Assembly: GCA_029256625.1 (NCBI GenBank)
Contig: JAQSXO010000002.1
Location: 1 to 37,964 of the forward strand
DNA: 37,964 bases
Reading direction: 5' to 3'
Source: Cellulosimicrobium sp.
GTDB taxonomy: Bacteria > Actinomycetota > Actinomycetes > Actinomycetales > Cellulomonadaceae
The first letter of the stretch is position 1. Every line of letters starts with the position of its first letter. Shown here in pieces: positions 1 through 8,581 of the stretch. Below the pieces are notes generated by a model. It was given only the letters and a program-made list of their open reading frames with translations. It was not told the origin of the DNA and searched no databases. The translations under genes and the position numbers were made by a program.

Positions 1-2721
1 GATCACCTGGTCGAGCTGGTGCTCGTTCATCTTGCCGTGCGCGACGCCCACGCGGGCCTCGGGGACGAGCTCGCGCAGCCGCGACGCGGTGCGCTCGATT
101 GTCTCGACCTTGTTGTGCACGTAGAACACCTGGCCCTCGCGCAGGAGCTCGCGGCGTAGCGCCGCGGCGATCTGCTTCTCCTCGTACGCCCCGACGTACG
201 TGAGGACGGGGTGCCGCTCCTCCGGCGGGGTCGCGAGCGTCGACATCTCGCGGATGCCCGTGACGGCCATCTCGAGCGTGCGCGGGATCGGGGTCGCGGA
301 CATGGCGAGCACGTCCACGTTGGTGCGCAGCTGCTTGAGCGTCTCCTTGTGCTCGACGCCGAACCGCTGCTCCTCGTCGATGATCCTTGAACCGCACGCT
401 CCCCGTGATGAGCCGGTGCGTGCCGATGACGACGTCGACCGTGCCCTTGCGCAGCCCGTCCACGACCTCCTCCGACTCCTTGGCCGACTGGAAGCGCGAG
501 AGCGCCTTGACGGTCACGGGGAAGCCCGCGTACCGCTCGGAGAACGTCTCGAGGTGCTGCTGGACGAGGAGCGTCGTCGGCACGAGCACCGCGACCTGCT
601 TGCCGTCCTGGACGGCCTTGAACGCCGCTCGGATCGCGATCTCGGTCTTGCCGTAGCCGACGTCGCCGCACACCAGACGGTCCATGGGGACCGTCTTCTC
701 CATGTCCGCCTTGACCTCGTCGATCGTCGCGAGCTGGTCGGGCGTCTCGACGTACGCGAACGCGTCCTCGAGCTCGCGCTGCCACGGCGTGTCGGCGCCG
801 AACGCGTGGCCCTGCGTCGCCATGCGGGCGCTGTAGAGCCGGATGAGCTCGCCCGCGATCTCCTTGACGTGCTTGCGCGCGCGGGACTTCGTCTTGGCCC
901 AGTCCGCGCCGCCCATCTTGTTGAGGCTCGGCGACTCGCCTACTCGCGCGTCGCGGCGTTGCCGCCCGTGCCGAGCGTGCGCTGCACGAGCTCGACGAAC
1001 CGCCCCACGCCGTGCTGCTCGTGCACGACGAAGTCGCCCGCCTTGAGCTGGAGCGGGTCGACGACGTTGCGACGCCGGCTGGGCATCTTGCGCATGTCGC
1101 GCGTGCTCGTGCCGGCGCGGCCCGTGAGGTCGGCCTCGGAGAAGACGGCGAGCCGCAGCTCGGGCGCGACGAAGCCCTTGCCGACCATCGCCGGCGTGAC
1201 GAGGACGATGCCGCCCTCGGGCTCGTCGTCGAGGCGCGGCACGAGGCGCGCGGGCGTGTCGACCGCACCGAGCTGCTCGACCATGCGCTTGGCCGGGCCG
1301 TGGCCCTCAGTCGTGAGAACGAGCCGCCAGCCCGCGTGCTGCAGCCCGCGCACATCGTCCAGGGCGCGCGACACGTCGCCACGGTAGGACTCGACGTCGC
1401 GCGCGCCGATCGTGAAGGTCGGGACGCCGTCCGCGCTCTCGCCCACGTGCGCGGCCGTCGTGCCCGGCGCCGCCGTCCCGCCGCCGGCGACCGGCGCGCC
1501 GTCCTCGGGCGCGACGTCCAGGTCCGGGTTGTCGAGCGCGAACGAGGAGAGCGTCCACCAGCCCAGGCCGCGGCGCTGCGCGACCGCACGCACCTCCGAG
1601 AACGTCTCGAACGACGCCGCCGACAGGTCGACGGGCGCCTTGCCGCCCGCGACGGCGCCGGTCCACGCCGCGGCGAGGAACTCCTCCGTCGTCGCGACGA
1701 GGTCGTGGGCGCGGCGGCGCACGCGCTCGGCGTCGTCCACGACGAGCAGCGCGTCGTCGGGCACGAGCTCGAGCACCGGCACCATGCGGTCCACGAGGAC
1801 CGGCGCGAGCGACTCCATGCCCTCCACCGCGACGCCCGCGGCCAGCTTGTCCAGCATCTCCGTCGCGCCCGGCAGGTCCTCGACGAGCGCCGCGGCCCGC
1901 GCCCGCACCGACTCGGTGAGCAGGACCTCGCGGCACGGCGGCGCCCACAGCCCGTGCTCCGCGATCTCGAGGCTGCGCTGGTCCGCGACCGCGAACCAGC
2001 GGATCTCCGAGACCTCGTCGCCCCAGAACTCGACGCGCAGCGGGTGGTCCTCGGTCGGCGGGAACACGTCGAGGATGCCGCCGCGCACGGCGAACTCGCC
2101 GCGCCGCTCGACCATGTCCACGCGCGTGTAGGCCGCCGCGACCAGCCGCTCCGCGACGTCGGTGAGGTCGGCCGTCGACCCGGCGTGCAGCTCGACCGGG
2201 GCGAGCTCGCCCAGCCCGTCCACGACCGGCTGCAGGAGCGCGCGCACCGGCATGACGAGCACGCGGACGGGCCCCGACGGCCCGACCTCGGGGTCCGGGT
2301 GGGCGAGCCGGCGGAACACGGCGATGCGCCGGGCGACCGTGTCCGCCCGCGGGCTCAGCCGCTCGTGCGGCAGCGTCTCCCAGCTCGGCAGCACCGCGAC
2401 GACGTCGGCCAGCTCGTCCGGGAGGTAGGCGCGCACGCTCGCCGCGAGCTCGTCCGCGTCGCGCCCGGTCGCGGTGACCACGACGAGCGGGCGCGATCCC
2501 GCCGCCCACCCCGCGCCCGACGGCGCCCGGTCGCCCGCGGCGTCGACCGTCGGCTCGTCGACGGGACCCGTGGCCCGTGCCCCCGCCATCGCGGCGAGCA
2601 GCGGCGGGCGCGCGCCCGCCGGGCCGACCACGTCGGCCTCGCCGCGGGCGCGCACGTGCTCGACCGCCGCCGTCGCGGCGGGGTCGGCGAGCAGCGCGGG
2701 CAGGATGCCGGTGAGGTTCAT
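1..2721 (-). pseudogene. mfd: Transcription-repair coupling factor Mfd, frame-disrupted and cut by window edge
   Basis: Mfd is the ATP-driven translocase that removes stalled RNA polymerase from lesions and recruits UvrA. The ATG at 2721 follows a GGAGGGA ribosome site at about 2731-2738. From 2721 to 943 the frame encodes the UvrB-like N-terminal modules (PSWETLPHE, RRGEFAVRGGILDVFPP) and the start of the RNA-polymerase-interaction domain ([14 protein letters not shown]). It then hits TAG at 942-940. Homologous sequence resumes at 940 in another frame ([14 protein letters not shown]) and includes the Walker A motif [10 protein letters not shown] second break at about 383-385 falls just before the Walker B box IDEEQRFG, and the rest reads in the original frame to position 1 ([11 protein letters not shown]). 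About 33 codons are missing at the first break and about 14 bases at the second, judged from remembered Mfd sequences. Family length is about 1,200 residues, so the C-terminal part lies outside. Either a real pseudogene or sequencing/assembly error. Confidence 0.9.
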
Positions 2722-3059
2722 GCGGTGAGGTCCCTCCGAGGACGGTGGTCGGGAGCGTCGGCGGTCACGCACGGGGCGGGCCCGGGTCGAGGACGGTGCC
2801 GGACGGGCTGAGGACACGACGGGGCAGCACGAACGGCCCGGACCGAGGCTCTCCGAGGCGGTGAGCGGGTCCGGGCTGGGGTCGTGCTGGACGACGCAGT
2901 TCAGCGTACGCCTCGACACCCACACCCGGCGGGCGCGGGTGAATTCCGCACGCGAGGCGGACGTCTCGGACGCCGACCCTGGTGCCGTCCGCCGCCCGGC
3001 AGGCACACTCGTTCTCGACGGTCGTCCGGCCGCCCACGCCCGCACGGGGAGGCGAGCCG
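2722..3059. promoter_or_regulatory. Divergent intergenic region between mfd and the acyltransferase gene
   Basis: This 338-bp stretch holds no convincing gene: open frames crossing it are extensions or shadows of the flanking genes. It must contain the promoter of mfd (leftward) and of the acyltransferase gene (rightward). The one distinct element is CGGGTGAATTCC at 2936-2947. It reads GGAATTCACCCG on the other strand and belongs to a motif family recurring through this window. Ribosome sites lie at each end (GGAGGGA for mfd, GGGGAGG for the acyltransferase). No clear -35/-10 pair could be fixed by eye. Confidence 0.5.
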
Positions 3060-4253
3060 ATGAAGCCACCACCCGCCGGCCGGTTCCTGCCGATCGACGC
3101 GATGCGCGGGGCCGCGTCCGTCTCGGTCCTCCTCTTCCACCTGTTCCGCAGCCCGCCCCAGGCCGACGTCCTCGCCGCGACGTTCCCCGCCTTCTGGGTC
3201 ACCGTGTCGGACCTGGCACGCAGTGGTGTCGCCGTGTTCTTCGTCATCTCCGGGTTCGTCATCGCGTACACGACGCGCGACCTCGGGACCCGGGCCCGCG
3301 ACGGCGCACGGTTCGCCCTCCGCCGGCAGGTGCGGCTCGATCCCCCGTACTACGTGATGATCGCCGCCGTCGTCGTGCTGTCGGGCCTGGAGCGGCTCGT
3401 CCCCGGGCTCGAGGCGCGGTCGTTCTCGGCGGGGGACGTCCTGCTCAACATGGTCTACCTCCAGGAGATCGTCGGTGCCGAGCCCGTCCTCGCCGTCGCC
3501 TGGACGCTCTGCCTGGAGGTCCAGTTCTACCTCGTCGTCGTCCTCCTCGTCTGGCTCGCCGGTCGCGCCCTGCGCGGGCCCGCGCGCGCGCCGGCGCGCG
3601 GACGTGCGGTCAGCGCCGCGGCGATCGTCCTGGGGGTCGTGTCCCTCGCCCTCCCCTTCCTGGGGACCGACGGTGGGCCCTGGTTCATCGGGACGTGGTG
3701 GATGTTCTGCTACGGCGCCGTGGTCGCGTGGTTCATGGTCGGCCGGCTACCGCTCCGCGTCGTGGTCGCCGCGTCCGTGGTCGTCGGCGTCTGGTGCGTC
3801 GCGGTGACGCTCTGGGCCCCGGTCGCAGACCCCTGGGGGAGCCACTGGTTCGCGTGGCTCACGGGGGTGGCGATCCTCGCGATCCTCGCCACCCGCACGA
3901 TGTCGTGGCGGCCACCGCGAGTCGTGCTCTACCTCGGCACGCTCTCCTACTCGCTCTACCTCGTGCACCTCCCGGTCATCGACACCGTGATGGCAGGGGC
4001 CTACAAGATCACGGGCGAGTCCGCGGCCGGGGCGCTCGTCGCGTACCTCGCCGCGGGTGCCGCCGCGTTCGGGGCCGCGGCACTCCTCCACCACTGGGTG
4101 GAGACCCCGGCGATGCGCTGGTCGGCCCGGCTCAAGGACGTGGACCGGCACACCCTCCGGGCGGCGGTCGCACGGGCGAGGCGGCACGAGCCCGCGGCCT
4201 CTCCGGCTCCGGCTCCGGCACCCGCGGTGGTGAGGGACGACGACGGTGCATGA
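3060..4253 (+). CDS. Acyltransferase 3 family membrane protein (OafA/YrhL-like)
   Basis: A 397-residue integral membrane protein of the acyltransferase 3 family, which transfers acetyl or similar acyl groups to sugars of surface polysaccharides. The ATG at 3060 is chosen because GGGGAGG lies just upstream and because IDAMRGAASVSVLLFHL, the typical family N-terminus with its conserved His (about H27), follows at once. FFVISGFVIAYT near residues 60-71 is the second family signature. About ten hydrophobic segments follow, ending with YSLYLVHLPVI and a charged Ala/Pro-rich cytoplasmic tail. The next gene starts inside its last codons (8-bp overlap), so the two are translationally coupled. A role in O-acylating the glycan made by this locus is inferred from context; the acyl donor and acceptor cannot be read from sequence. 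Confidence 0.88.
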   Translation: MKPPPAGRFLPIDAMRGAASVSVLLFHLFRSPPQADVLAATFPAFWVTVSDLARSGVAVFFVISGFVIAYTTRDLGTRARDGARFALRRQVRLDPPYYVMIAAVVVLSGLERLVPGLEARSFSAGDVLLNMVYLQEIVGAEPVLAVAWTLCLEVQFYLVVVLLVWLAGRALRGPARAPARGRAVSAAAIVLGVVSLALPFLGTDGGPWFIGTWWMFCYGAVVAWFMVGRLPLRVVVAASVVVGVWCVAVTLWAPVADPWGSHWFAWLTGVAILAILATRTMSWRPPRVVLYLGTLSYSLYLVHLPVIDTVMAGAYKITGESAAGALVAYLAAGAAAFGAAALLHHWVETPAMRWSARLKDVDRHTLRAAVARARRHEPAASPAPAPAPAVVRDDDGA

Positions 4254-4857
4254 CCGTCCCCGGGCCGCGGCCACCCTGCTCGTCCTGCTCGTCCTGGCCT
4301 TCGTCGCGCTCTGGGCGGCGTCGCACCTCACCGTCGCGGGCCAGCAGGCCGACGCGGGCGCGTTCCGGACCGTCGCCCCGCTCCACGACGTCGGCCGCGA
4401 CGTCGCCGGCGCGCTGCGACGTGGTCTGCCGGTCGTCTGTGCCGTGGTCGCGAGCGTCCTCGGCGTGGTCGCGATCGTGCGACGGGACTGGCGGGACCTG
4501 CTCGCCGCGGTGCTCGTCTCGGTCGGCACCGTCGCCGTCGCGCTCGGACTGCGCGAGGTTCTCGTGCGACCCGACCTCGGCAGCTACGGCTACCCGTACC
4601 AGACGTTCCCGAGCGGTCACGTCGCGGTGGTCGGTGGCCTCTGCGTCGCGATCTGGATCCTCTGGCCGTGGCCGGCGTCGCGTGCGGCGGCGGGTGTGAC
4701 GGGCCTCGTCGTCACGGGCGTCTCCGCCCTCGCGTCGGTGGTGACGTTCGCGCACCGCCCCAGCGACGTCGTCGGCTCGCTCCTCGTCGCGACGGCGGCG
4801 GCGGTGGCGGTCGCCTGGGCCCTCGACGTGCCCGCACGCAGACGGGACGGTGTCTGA
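4246..4857 (+). CDS. PAP2-family membrane phosphatase
   Basis: A 203-residue protein with an N-terminal membrane anchor and four or five further hydrophobic segments. PAP2 enzymes remove phosphate from lipid phosphates, for example undecaprenyl pyrophosphate or phosphatidic acid. The catalytic core is visible as PSGH (residues 122-125) and H170-x3-D174. The first motif is atypical: REVLVRPDL (103-111) has Arg for the usual Lys, and Asp-Leu where many members have a second Arg-Pro. The Arg of the usual SR-x5-H motif appears replaced by Ser164. The GTG at 4246 overlaps the stop of the acyltransferase gene by 8 bp. Recycling of the lipid carrier used in polysaccharide assembly is a reasonable contextual guess. 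Activity is uncertain given the altered motifs, though actinobacterial variants of this kind occur. Confidence 0.8.
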   Translation: MHDRPRAAATLLVLLVLAFVALWAASHLTVAGQQADAGAFRTVAPLHDVGRDVAGALRRGLPVVCAVVASVLGVVAIVRRDWRDLLAAVLVSVGTVAVALGLREVLVRPDLGSYGYPYQTFPSGHVAVVGGLCVAIWILWPWPASRAAAGVTGLVVTGVSALASVVTFAHRPSDVVGSLLVATAAAVAVAWALDVPARRRDGV

Positions 4858-4926
4858 CCGGCCGGTCGACAGCCCGGTGCCCGTGTGCGACGCTGCCCAC
4901 GGCACCGGGACGTGAGGAGGTCGGGC

Positions 4927-6132
4927 ATGGCGAGGATCGTCGTCGTCGGGGCGGGCATCATCGGGTTGGCCACCGCCGCGCGGCTCGCGACCCGGGGGGA
5001 CGACGTCGTCGTCCTCGAGAAGGAGACCGAGGTCGCCGAGCACCAGACCGGCCGCAACTCGGGCGTGATCCACTCGGGGCTGTACTACGTCCCGGGCAGC
5101 CTCAAGGCCCGCCTCGGGACGGCCGGCGCCGCGTCCATGACGGCCTTCGCGCACGAGCACGGCGTCGCCGTCGAGACCTGCGGCAAGCTCGTCGTCGCCG
5201 TCGACGACGACGAGGTCGCGCGGCTCGACGTGCTCGCCGAGCGCGGGCGCGCGAACGGCGTCCCGGTCCACCGGATCGGCCCCGACGAGGCGCGCGAGCA
5301 CGAGCCCCACGTCGCGTGCGTCGCCGCCCTGCGCGTCGAGAGCACCGGCATCGTCGACTACCGCGGCGTGTGCCGGGTCCTCGCGGCCCAGGTCACCGAC
5401 GCCGGCGGGGAGATCCGGCTCGGCACGACGTTCGTCGGTGCACGGACCGACGGGGACGGCGTGCGCGTCCGGCTCCTCGACCCCTCGGGCGACGGGACGG
5501 AGCTGCGCGCCGACGCCCTCGTCGTGTGCGCCGGTCTGTACGCCGACCGGGCGGCGCGGACGTGCGGGATCCAGCCGGCAGCGCGGATCGTCCCCTTCCG
5601 CGGCGAGTACTTCGAGCTCGCTCCTCACGCGGCCCGACTGGTCCGAGGGCTGATCTACCCCGTCCCCGACCCGCGCTTCCCGTTCCTCGGGGTGCACCTG
5701 ACCAAGATGGTCGGTGGCGGCGTCCACGCCGGCCCGAACGCCGTGCTCGCCCTCGCGCGCGAGGGCTACCGCTGGCGCGACGTCTCCCCCGCCGACGTGG
5801 CCGACGCGCTCACCTGGCCCGGGCTCTGGCGGCTGGGGGCGCGCAACTGGGCGCCAGGCGCGCGCGAGGTCGCCCGGTCGCTCTCGACCTCGCTCTTCGC
5901 CGCCTCGCTCGCCCGGCTCGTCCCCGGCATCGGGAAGGCGGACATCGTGCCCGCGCCCGCGGGCGTGCGCGCGCAGGCGCTCCAGCGCGACGGGTCGATG
6001 GTCGACGACTTCCTCGTCCAGACCGTCGGGCGGCAGGTGCACGTCCTCAACGCGCCCTCCCCCGCCGCGACCGCCTCGCTCGAGATCGCCAAGCACCTCG
6101 AGCGCGAGCTCGACGGGGCGCTCGCGGCGTAG
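4927..6132 (+). CDS. lhgO: L-2-hydroxyglutarate oxidase (FAD-dependent, DAO fold)
   Basis: LhgO oxidises L-2-hydroxyglutarate to 2-oxoglutarate, passing electrons via FAD to the quinone pool or oxygen; it is a membrane-associated metabolite-repair enzyme. The 401-residue length fits the family. The N-terminal Rossmann motif is GAGIIG (residues 8-13) with acidic E31 closing the ADP-binding fold. HQTGRNSGVIHSGLYY follows (about 39-54), as in LhgO rather than in glycerol-3-phosphate dehydrogenases. The ATG at 4927 has GAGGAGG at 4914-4920. It faces the glycosyltransferase gene ending at 6142, with only 9 bp between the stops. Nothing ties it functionally to polysaccharide synthesis, so it looks like a metabolic passenger within the island. 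Confidence 0.85.
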   Translation: MARIVVVGAGIIGLATAARLATRGDDVVVLEKETEVAEHQTGRNSGVIHSGLYYVPGSLKARLGTAGAASMTAFAHEHGVAVETCGKLVVAVDDDEVARLDVLAERGRANGVPVHRIGPDEAREHEPHVACVAALRVESTGIVDYRGVCRVLAAQVTDAGGEIRLGTTFVGARTDGDGVRVRLLDPSGDGTELRADALVVCAGLYADRAARTCGIQPAARIVPFRGEYFELAPHAARLVRGLIYPVPDPRFPFLGVHLTKMVGGGVHAGPNAVLALAREGYRWRDVSPADVADALTWPGLWRLGARNWAPGAREVARSLSTSLFAASLARLVPGIGKADIVPAPAGVRAQALQRDGSMVDDFLVQTVGRQVHVLNAPSPAATASLEIAKHLERELDGALAA

Positions 6133-6141
6133 CCACCGCTC

Positions 6142-7278
6142 TCACGGGTGCCGGGCCGTCCCCCGGTAGACGTCCCGGTACTCGTCGGCCACGCGCGCCC
6201 AGCCGTAGTCCGCGGCCCGCACGCGGCCCGCCGCGCCGAGACGACGCGCGAACCCCTCGTCGAGGACCGCCCGGCGCAGGGCCGCCGCGAGCGCCGGCAC
6301 GTCCGTGGGGTCGACCAGGAGCCCGTCGACGCCGTCGGAGACGAACTCGGGAGGTCCGCCGCGGTTCGTCGCGACCACCGGGACCCCCGCACGCCAGCCC
6401 TCGAGCACGGCGATCCCGAACGCCTCGGCCCGGCTCGGCACCACGAGCGCGGCGGCCCGGGACATCGTGGCGACGACCTCGGGTCGGTCGAGCCGCCCGG
6501 TGAACACCACCCGGTCGGCGATGCCGAGCTCCTGGGCCGCGGCCTCGAGGTCGCCGCGGACGGGCCCGTCGCCGGCGACGACGACGTGGACGTCCTCGGG
6601 CAGGGCCGCGGTCGTGAACGCCTCGAGCAGGAGGTCCATCCCCTTGTTGCCCACGAGCCGTCCGATCCCGAGGACGTAGCGCTCCGGGAGCCCGGCGGGC
6701 GGTGCGCCCTCCGGCTCGTGCACGTCGATCCCGTTCGGCACGACCCGCACGTCCTCCACCTCGGCACCGAAGCGTGCGAGGTCGTCGGCCGCGTACCTCG
6801 AGCAGGCCGTGACGGCCGCGGCGCTCCGGAGCGAGGACCGGAGCGAGGAACGCAGGAGCGCGGAGGTCTCGAACACGCCGTCCGCGTCGCCGAACGTCTC
6901 GCCGTGGGTCGTGACGACGAGGGGACGTCGGGCGAGTCGCGCCAGCGCGGACGCCCAGACCCCGTTGGGGCCGTAGCAGTGCACGTGCACGACCCGTGGC
7001 CGGTCGGCGCGCAGAGCCCGCCGCCACGCGAGCGCCGCCCCCGGGGCCCGCAGGACGAAGGAGGCCGCGGACCGCACGGACCGCGCAGGAAGAGGGGTCG
7101 GCAGGTAGCGCACCGGGATCCCGTCGACCTCGGACGGGACGTCGTCGCCGCGGTCGACGGACCACACGACCACGTCCGTCCCGGCGTCACGCAGTCTCCG
7201 GGCGACGTTGAGCACGTGCTCCTCGACCCCGCCGAAGCGGGGGAGGAAGGAGCTCGTCACCAGGACGACGTCGCTCAT
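6142..7278 (-). CDS. GT4-type glycosyltransferase
   Basis: A 378-residue GT-B glycosyltransferase of family 4, predicted to transfer a sugar from a nucleotide donor onto a growing surface glycan at the inner membrane face. The acceptor-side N-terminal domain begins with FLPRFGGVEEHV (about residues 11-22). The donor domain carries GIGRLVGNKGMDLLLEAF and the EX7E-type signature EAFGIAVLE followed by GVPVVATNRGG. The ATG at 7278 has GGAGGA about 10 bases upstream; a frame extension to 7470 lacks family similarity. It is transcribed divergently from the next glycosyltransferase, sharing a 193-bp upstream region that holds an inverted repeat at 7392-7405. Sugar specificity cannot be assigned. Confidence 0.88.
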   Translation of the reverse strand: MSDVVLVTSSFLPRFGGVEEHVLNVARRLRDAGTDVVVWSVDRGDDVPSEVDGIPVRYLPTPLPARSVRSAASFVLRAPGAALAWRRALRADRPRVVHVHCYGPNGVWASALARLARRPLVVTTHGETFGDADGVFETSALLRSSLRSSLRSAAAVTACSRYAADDLARFGAEVEDVRVVPNGIDVHEPEGAPPAGLPERYVLGIGRLVGNKGMDLLLEAFTTAALPEDVHVVVAGDGPVRGDLEAAAQELGIADRVVFTGRLDRPEVVATMSRAAALVVPSRAEAFGIAVLEGWRAGVPVVATNRGGPPEFVSDGVDGLLVDPTDVPALAAALRRAVLDEGFARRLGAAGRVRAADYGWARVADEYRDVYRGTARHP

Positions 7279-7385
7279 GCCCGGCGTCCTCCGCCTCAGG
7301 TCCGTCCGGGCCCCGCACCGCTCGCGGGCAGCCCACCAGTGCCAGGAGCATACGTCCCCGAGCACCGGGCGCGGCACGGTCTCGA

Positions 7386-7426
7386 CGTTTTCACCCGACC
7401 GGGTGCTGGGCGGGTGCGGAAGAATG
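7386..7426. promoter_or_regulatory. Inverted-repeat operator candidate between divergent glycosyltransferase genes
   Basis: CGTTTTCACCCG runs into a perfect 6-bp inverted repeat, CACCCG-AC-CGGGTG at 7392-7405. A further GCGGGTGCGG follows at 7410-7419 and AGAAT at 7420-7424, which could belong to a -10 region for the rightward gene starting at 7472. The same TTTTCACCCG core recurs near 25920 and 36955 (opposite strand), each time beside a glycosyltransferase start. A shared regulator is inferred. Confidence 0.45.
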
Positions 7427-7471
7427 CGAGCAGCCCGGCCGCACCGGCGCGGGCGGGACTCGAGGAGCACC

Positions 7472-8521
7472 GTGGCCTACCGCCTGACCATCGCGACCCT
7501 CGCGTCCGCAGCGCCCATGGGCGCCCAGGTCTACGAGGAGGAGATCGCCCGACGCGCTCCGGCCGTGCTCCCGGAGGCCGAGGTGCGCCGGACGGTCGTG
7601 CGGAGCCTGCGGTCGGACCTTCCGGGCACCGTGCGGCTCCCGGCCCGCGTGCTCGGCGACGCACCGGCCGCCGTGCGCCGGGCGACCGGTCGGCTCATCT
7701 ACCCGCGCGGCCTCGTGCACCGCATGGGTCTCTCCCTCCCCCCGGCGCCGGGCCCCGAGGTCATCACGATCCACGACACGGTCGCCTGGCGGTTCCCGGA
7801 CGAGGGACGACCGGAGCCGCACGCCGCGCGCGAGGCCCGGCGCGCGGCCGCCGTCGTCTCCGTGTCGCGCTTCTCGGCCGACGACGTCGCGGAGCGTCTG
7901 GGCCTCGACCACGTGGACGCGGTGCACAACGGGGTCGACGCACGGTTCGTCAACGCGGAGCCGCTCCCCGTGGCCGAGCGCCGTGCGCTCGGCATCGAGC
8001 GACCGTACGTCCTGCACGCGGGCGGCTCCTCGCTCCGCAAGAACCTGGACGGCCTCGCCGAGGCGTGGGCGCTCGTGCACGACGCCGTGGGGGACGTCGA
8101 CCTCGTGCTCTCGGGACCGCCGTCGGCGCGGCGCGACGCGCTCTTCGGGCCGCTGCCCCGCACCGTCCGGGTCGGTCGGGTGCCGTCGGCGCAGGTCCCG
8201 GGGCTCGTCGCCGGCGCGCGCGCGGTCGTCGTGCCGTCGCTCTACGAGGGCTTCGGCCTTCCGGCGCTCGAGGCCATGGCGTGCGGGGTACCCGTCGTCG
8301 CGGCCGACCGCTCGTCGCTGCCGGAGGTCTGCGGCGACGCGGCCCTGCTGGTCGAGCCCGACGCGGACGGCCTCGGGGCAGGTCTCGTCGCGGTCCTGCG
8401 GGACGAGGCGCCCGTCGCGGCGATGGTGCGCAGGGGCCGGGAACGAGCCGCGCGGTTCACCTGGGAGGCGAGCGCGGACGCGCACGCCCGGATCTGGCGC
8501 CGTGTCCTCGCCACCGGGTGA
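7472..8521 (+). CDS. GT4-type glycosyltransferase
   Basis: A 349-residue GT-B glycosyltransferase. The GTG at 7472 is preferred because GAGGAG lies at 7462-7467; upstream in-frame sequence does not resemble the family. The short N-terminal domain (TIATLASAAPMGAQVYEEEI) has the gap-rich form seen in mannosyltransferase-like GT4 proteins, and VITIHDTVAWRFP is typical of that subgroup. The donor domain carries HAGGSSLRKNLDGL and the signature PSLYEGFGLPALEAMACGVPVV, in which the EX7E glutamates sit. It stands alone between the divergent promoter region and the ABC-exporter promoter. Mannosyl or rhamnosyl transfer is plausible but not proven. Confidence 0.88.
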   Translation: MAYRLTIATLASAAPMGAQVYEEEIARRAPAVLPEAEVRRTVVRSLRSDLPGTVRLPARVLGDAPAAVRRATGRLIYPRGLVHRMGLSLPPAPGPEVITIHDTVAWRFPDEGRPEPHAAREARRAAAVVSVSRFSADDVAERLGLDHVDAVHNGVDARFVNAEPLPVAERRALGIERPYVLHAGGSSLRKNLDGLAEAWALVHDAVGDVDLVLSGPPSARRDALFGPLPRTVRVGRVPSAQVPGLVAGARAVVVPSLYEGFGLPALEAMACGVPVVAADRSSLPEVCGDAALLVEPDADGLGAGLVAVLRDEAPVAAMVRRGRERAARFTWEASADAHARIWRRVLATG

Positions 8522-8528
8522 TCTCGCA

Positions 8529-8581
8529 ATTCACCCCGTCCGCCCGGTGACGAGGGCTCTGGGCTGACTATCGTTCCCTGT
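8529..8581 (+). promoter_or_regulatory. Likely leaderless promoter of the ABC-exporter operon
   Basis: GGTGAC at 8546-8551 resembles a -35 box. After 17 bp comes TATCGT at 8569-8574, fitting the TANNNT -10 pattern. The GTG start of the ATPase lies only 7 bases further on, and no ribosome-binding site is visible between, so the mRNA probably begins at or next to the start codon. AATTCACCCCG at 8529-8538, just upstream, resembles the TTCACCCG motif found at other promoters in this window. Confidence 0.5.

Noticed and set aside
27-1589. A 520-codon open frame on the minus strand over mfd
   Set aside because: It is Arg/Ser/Ala-rich and matches neither of the two frames that carry Mfd homology (frame from 2721 and frame from 940). 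It is a GC-rich shadow.
1012-2811. A 599-codon plus-strand open frame opposite mfd
   Set aside because: Arg/Glu/His-rich low-complexity translation with no domain, and the minus strand here encodes clear Mfd sequence.
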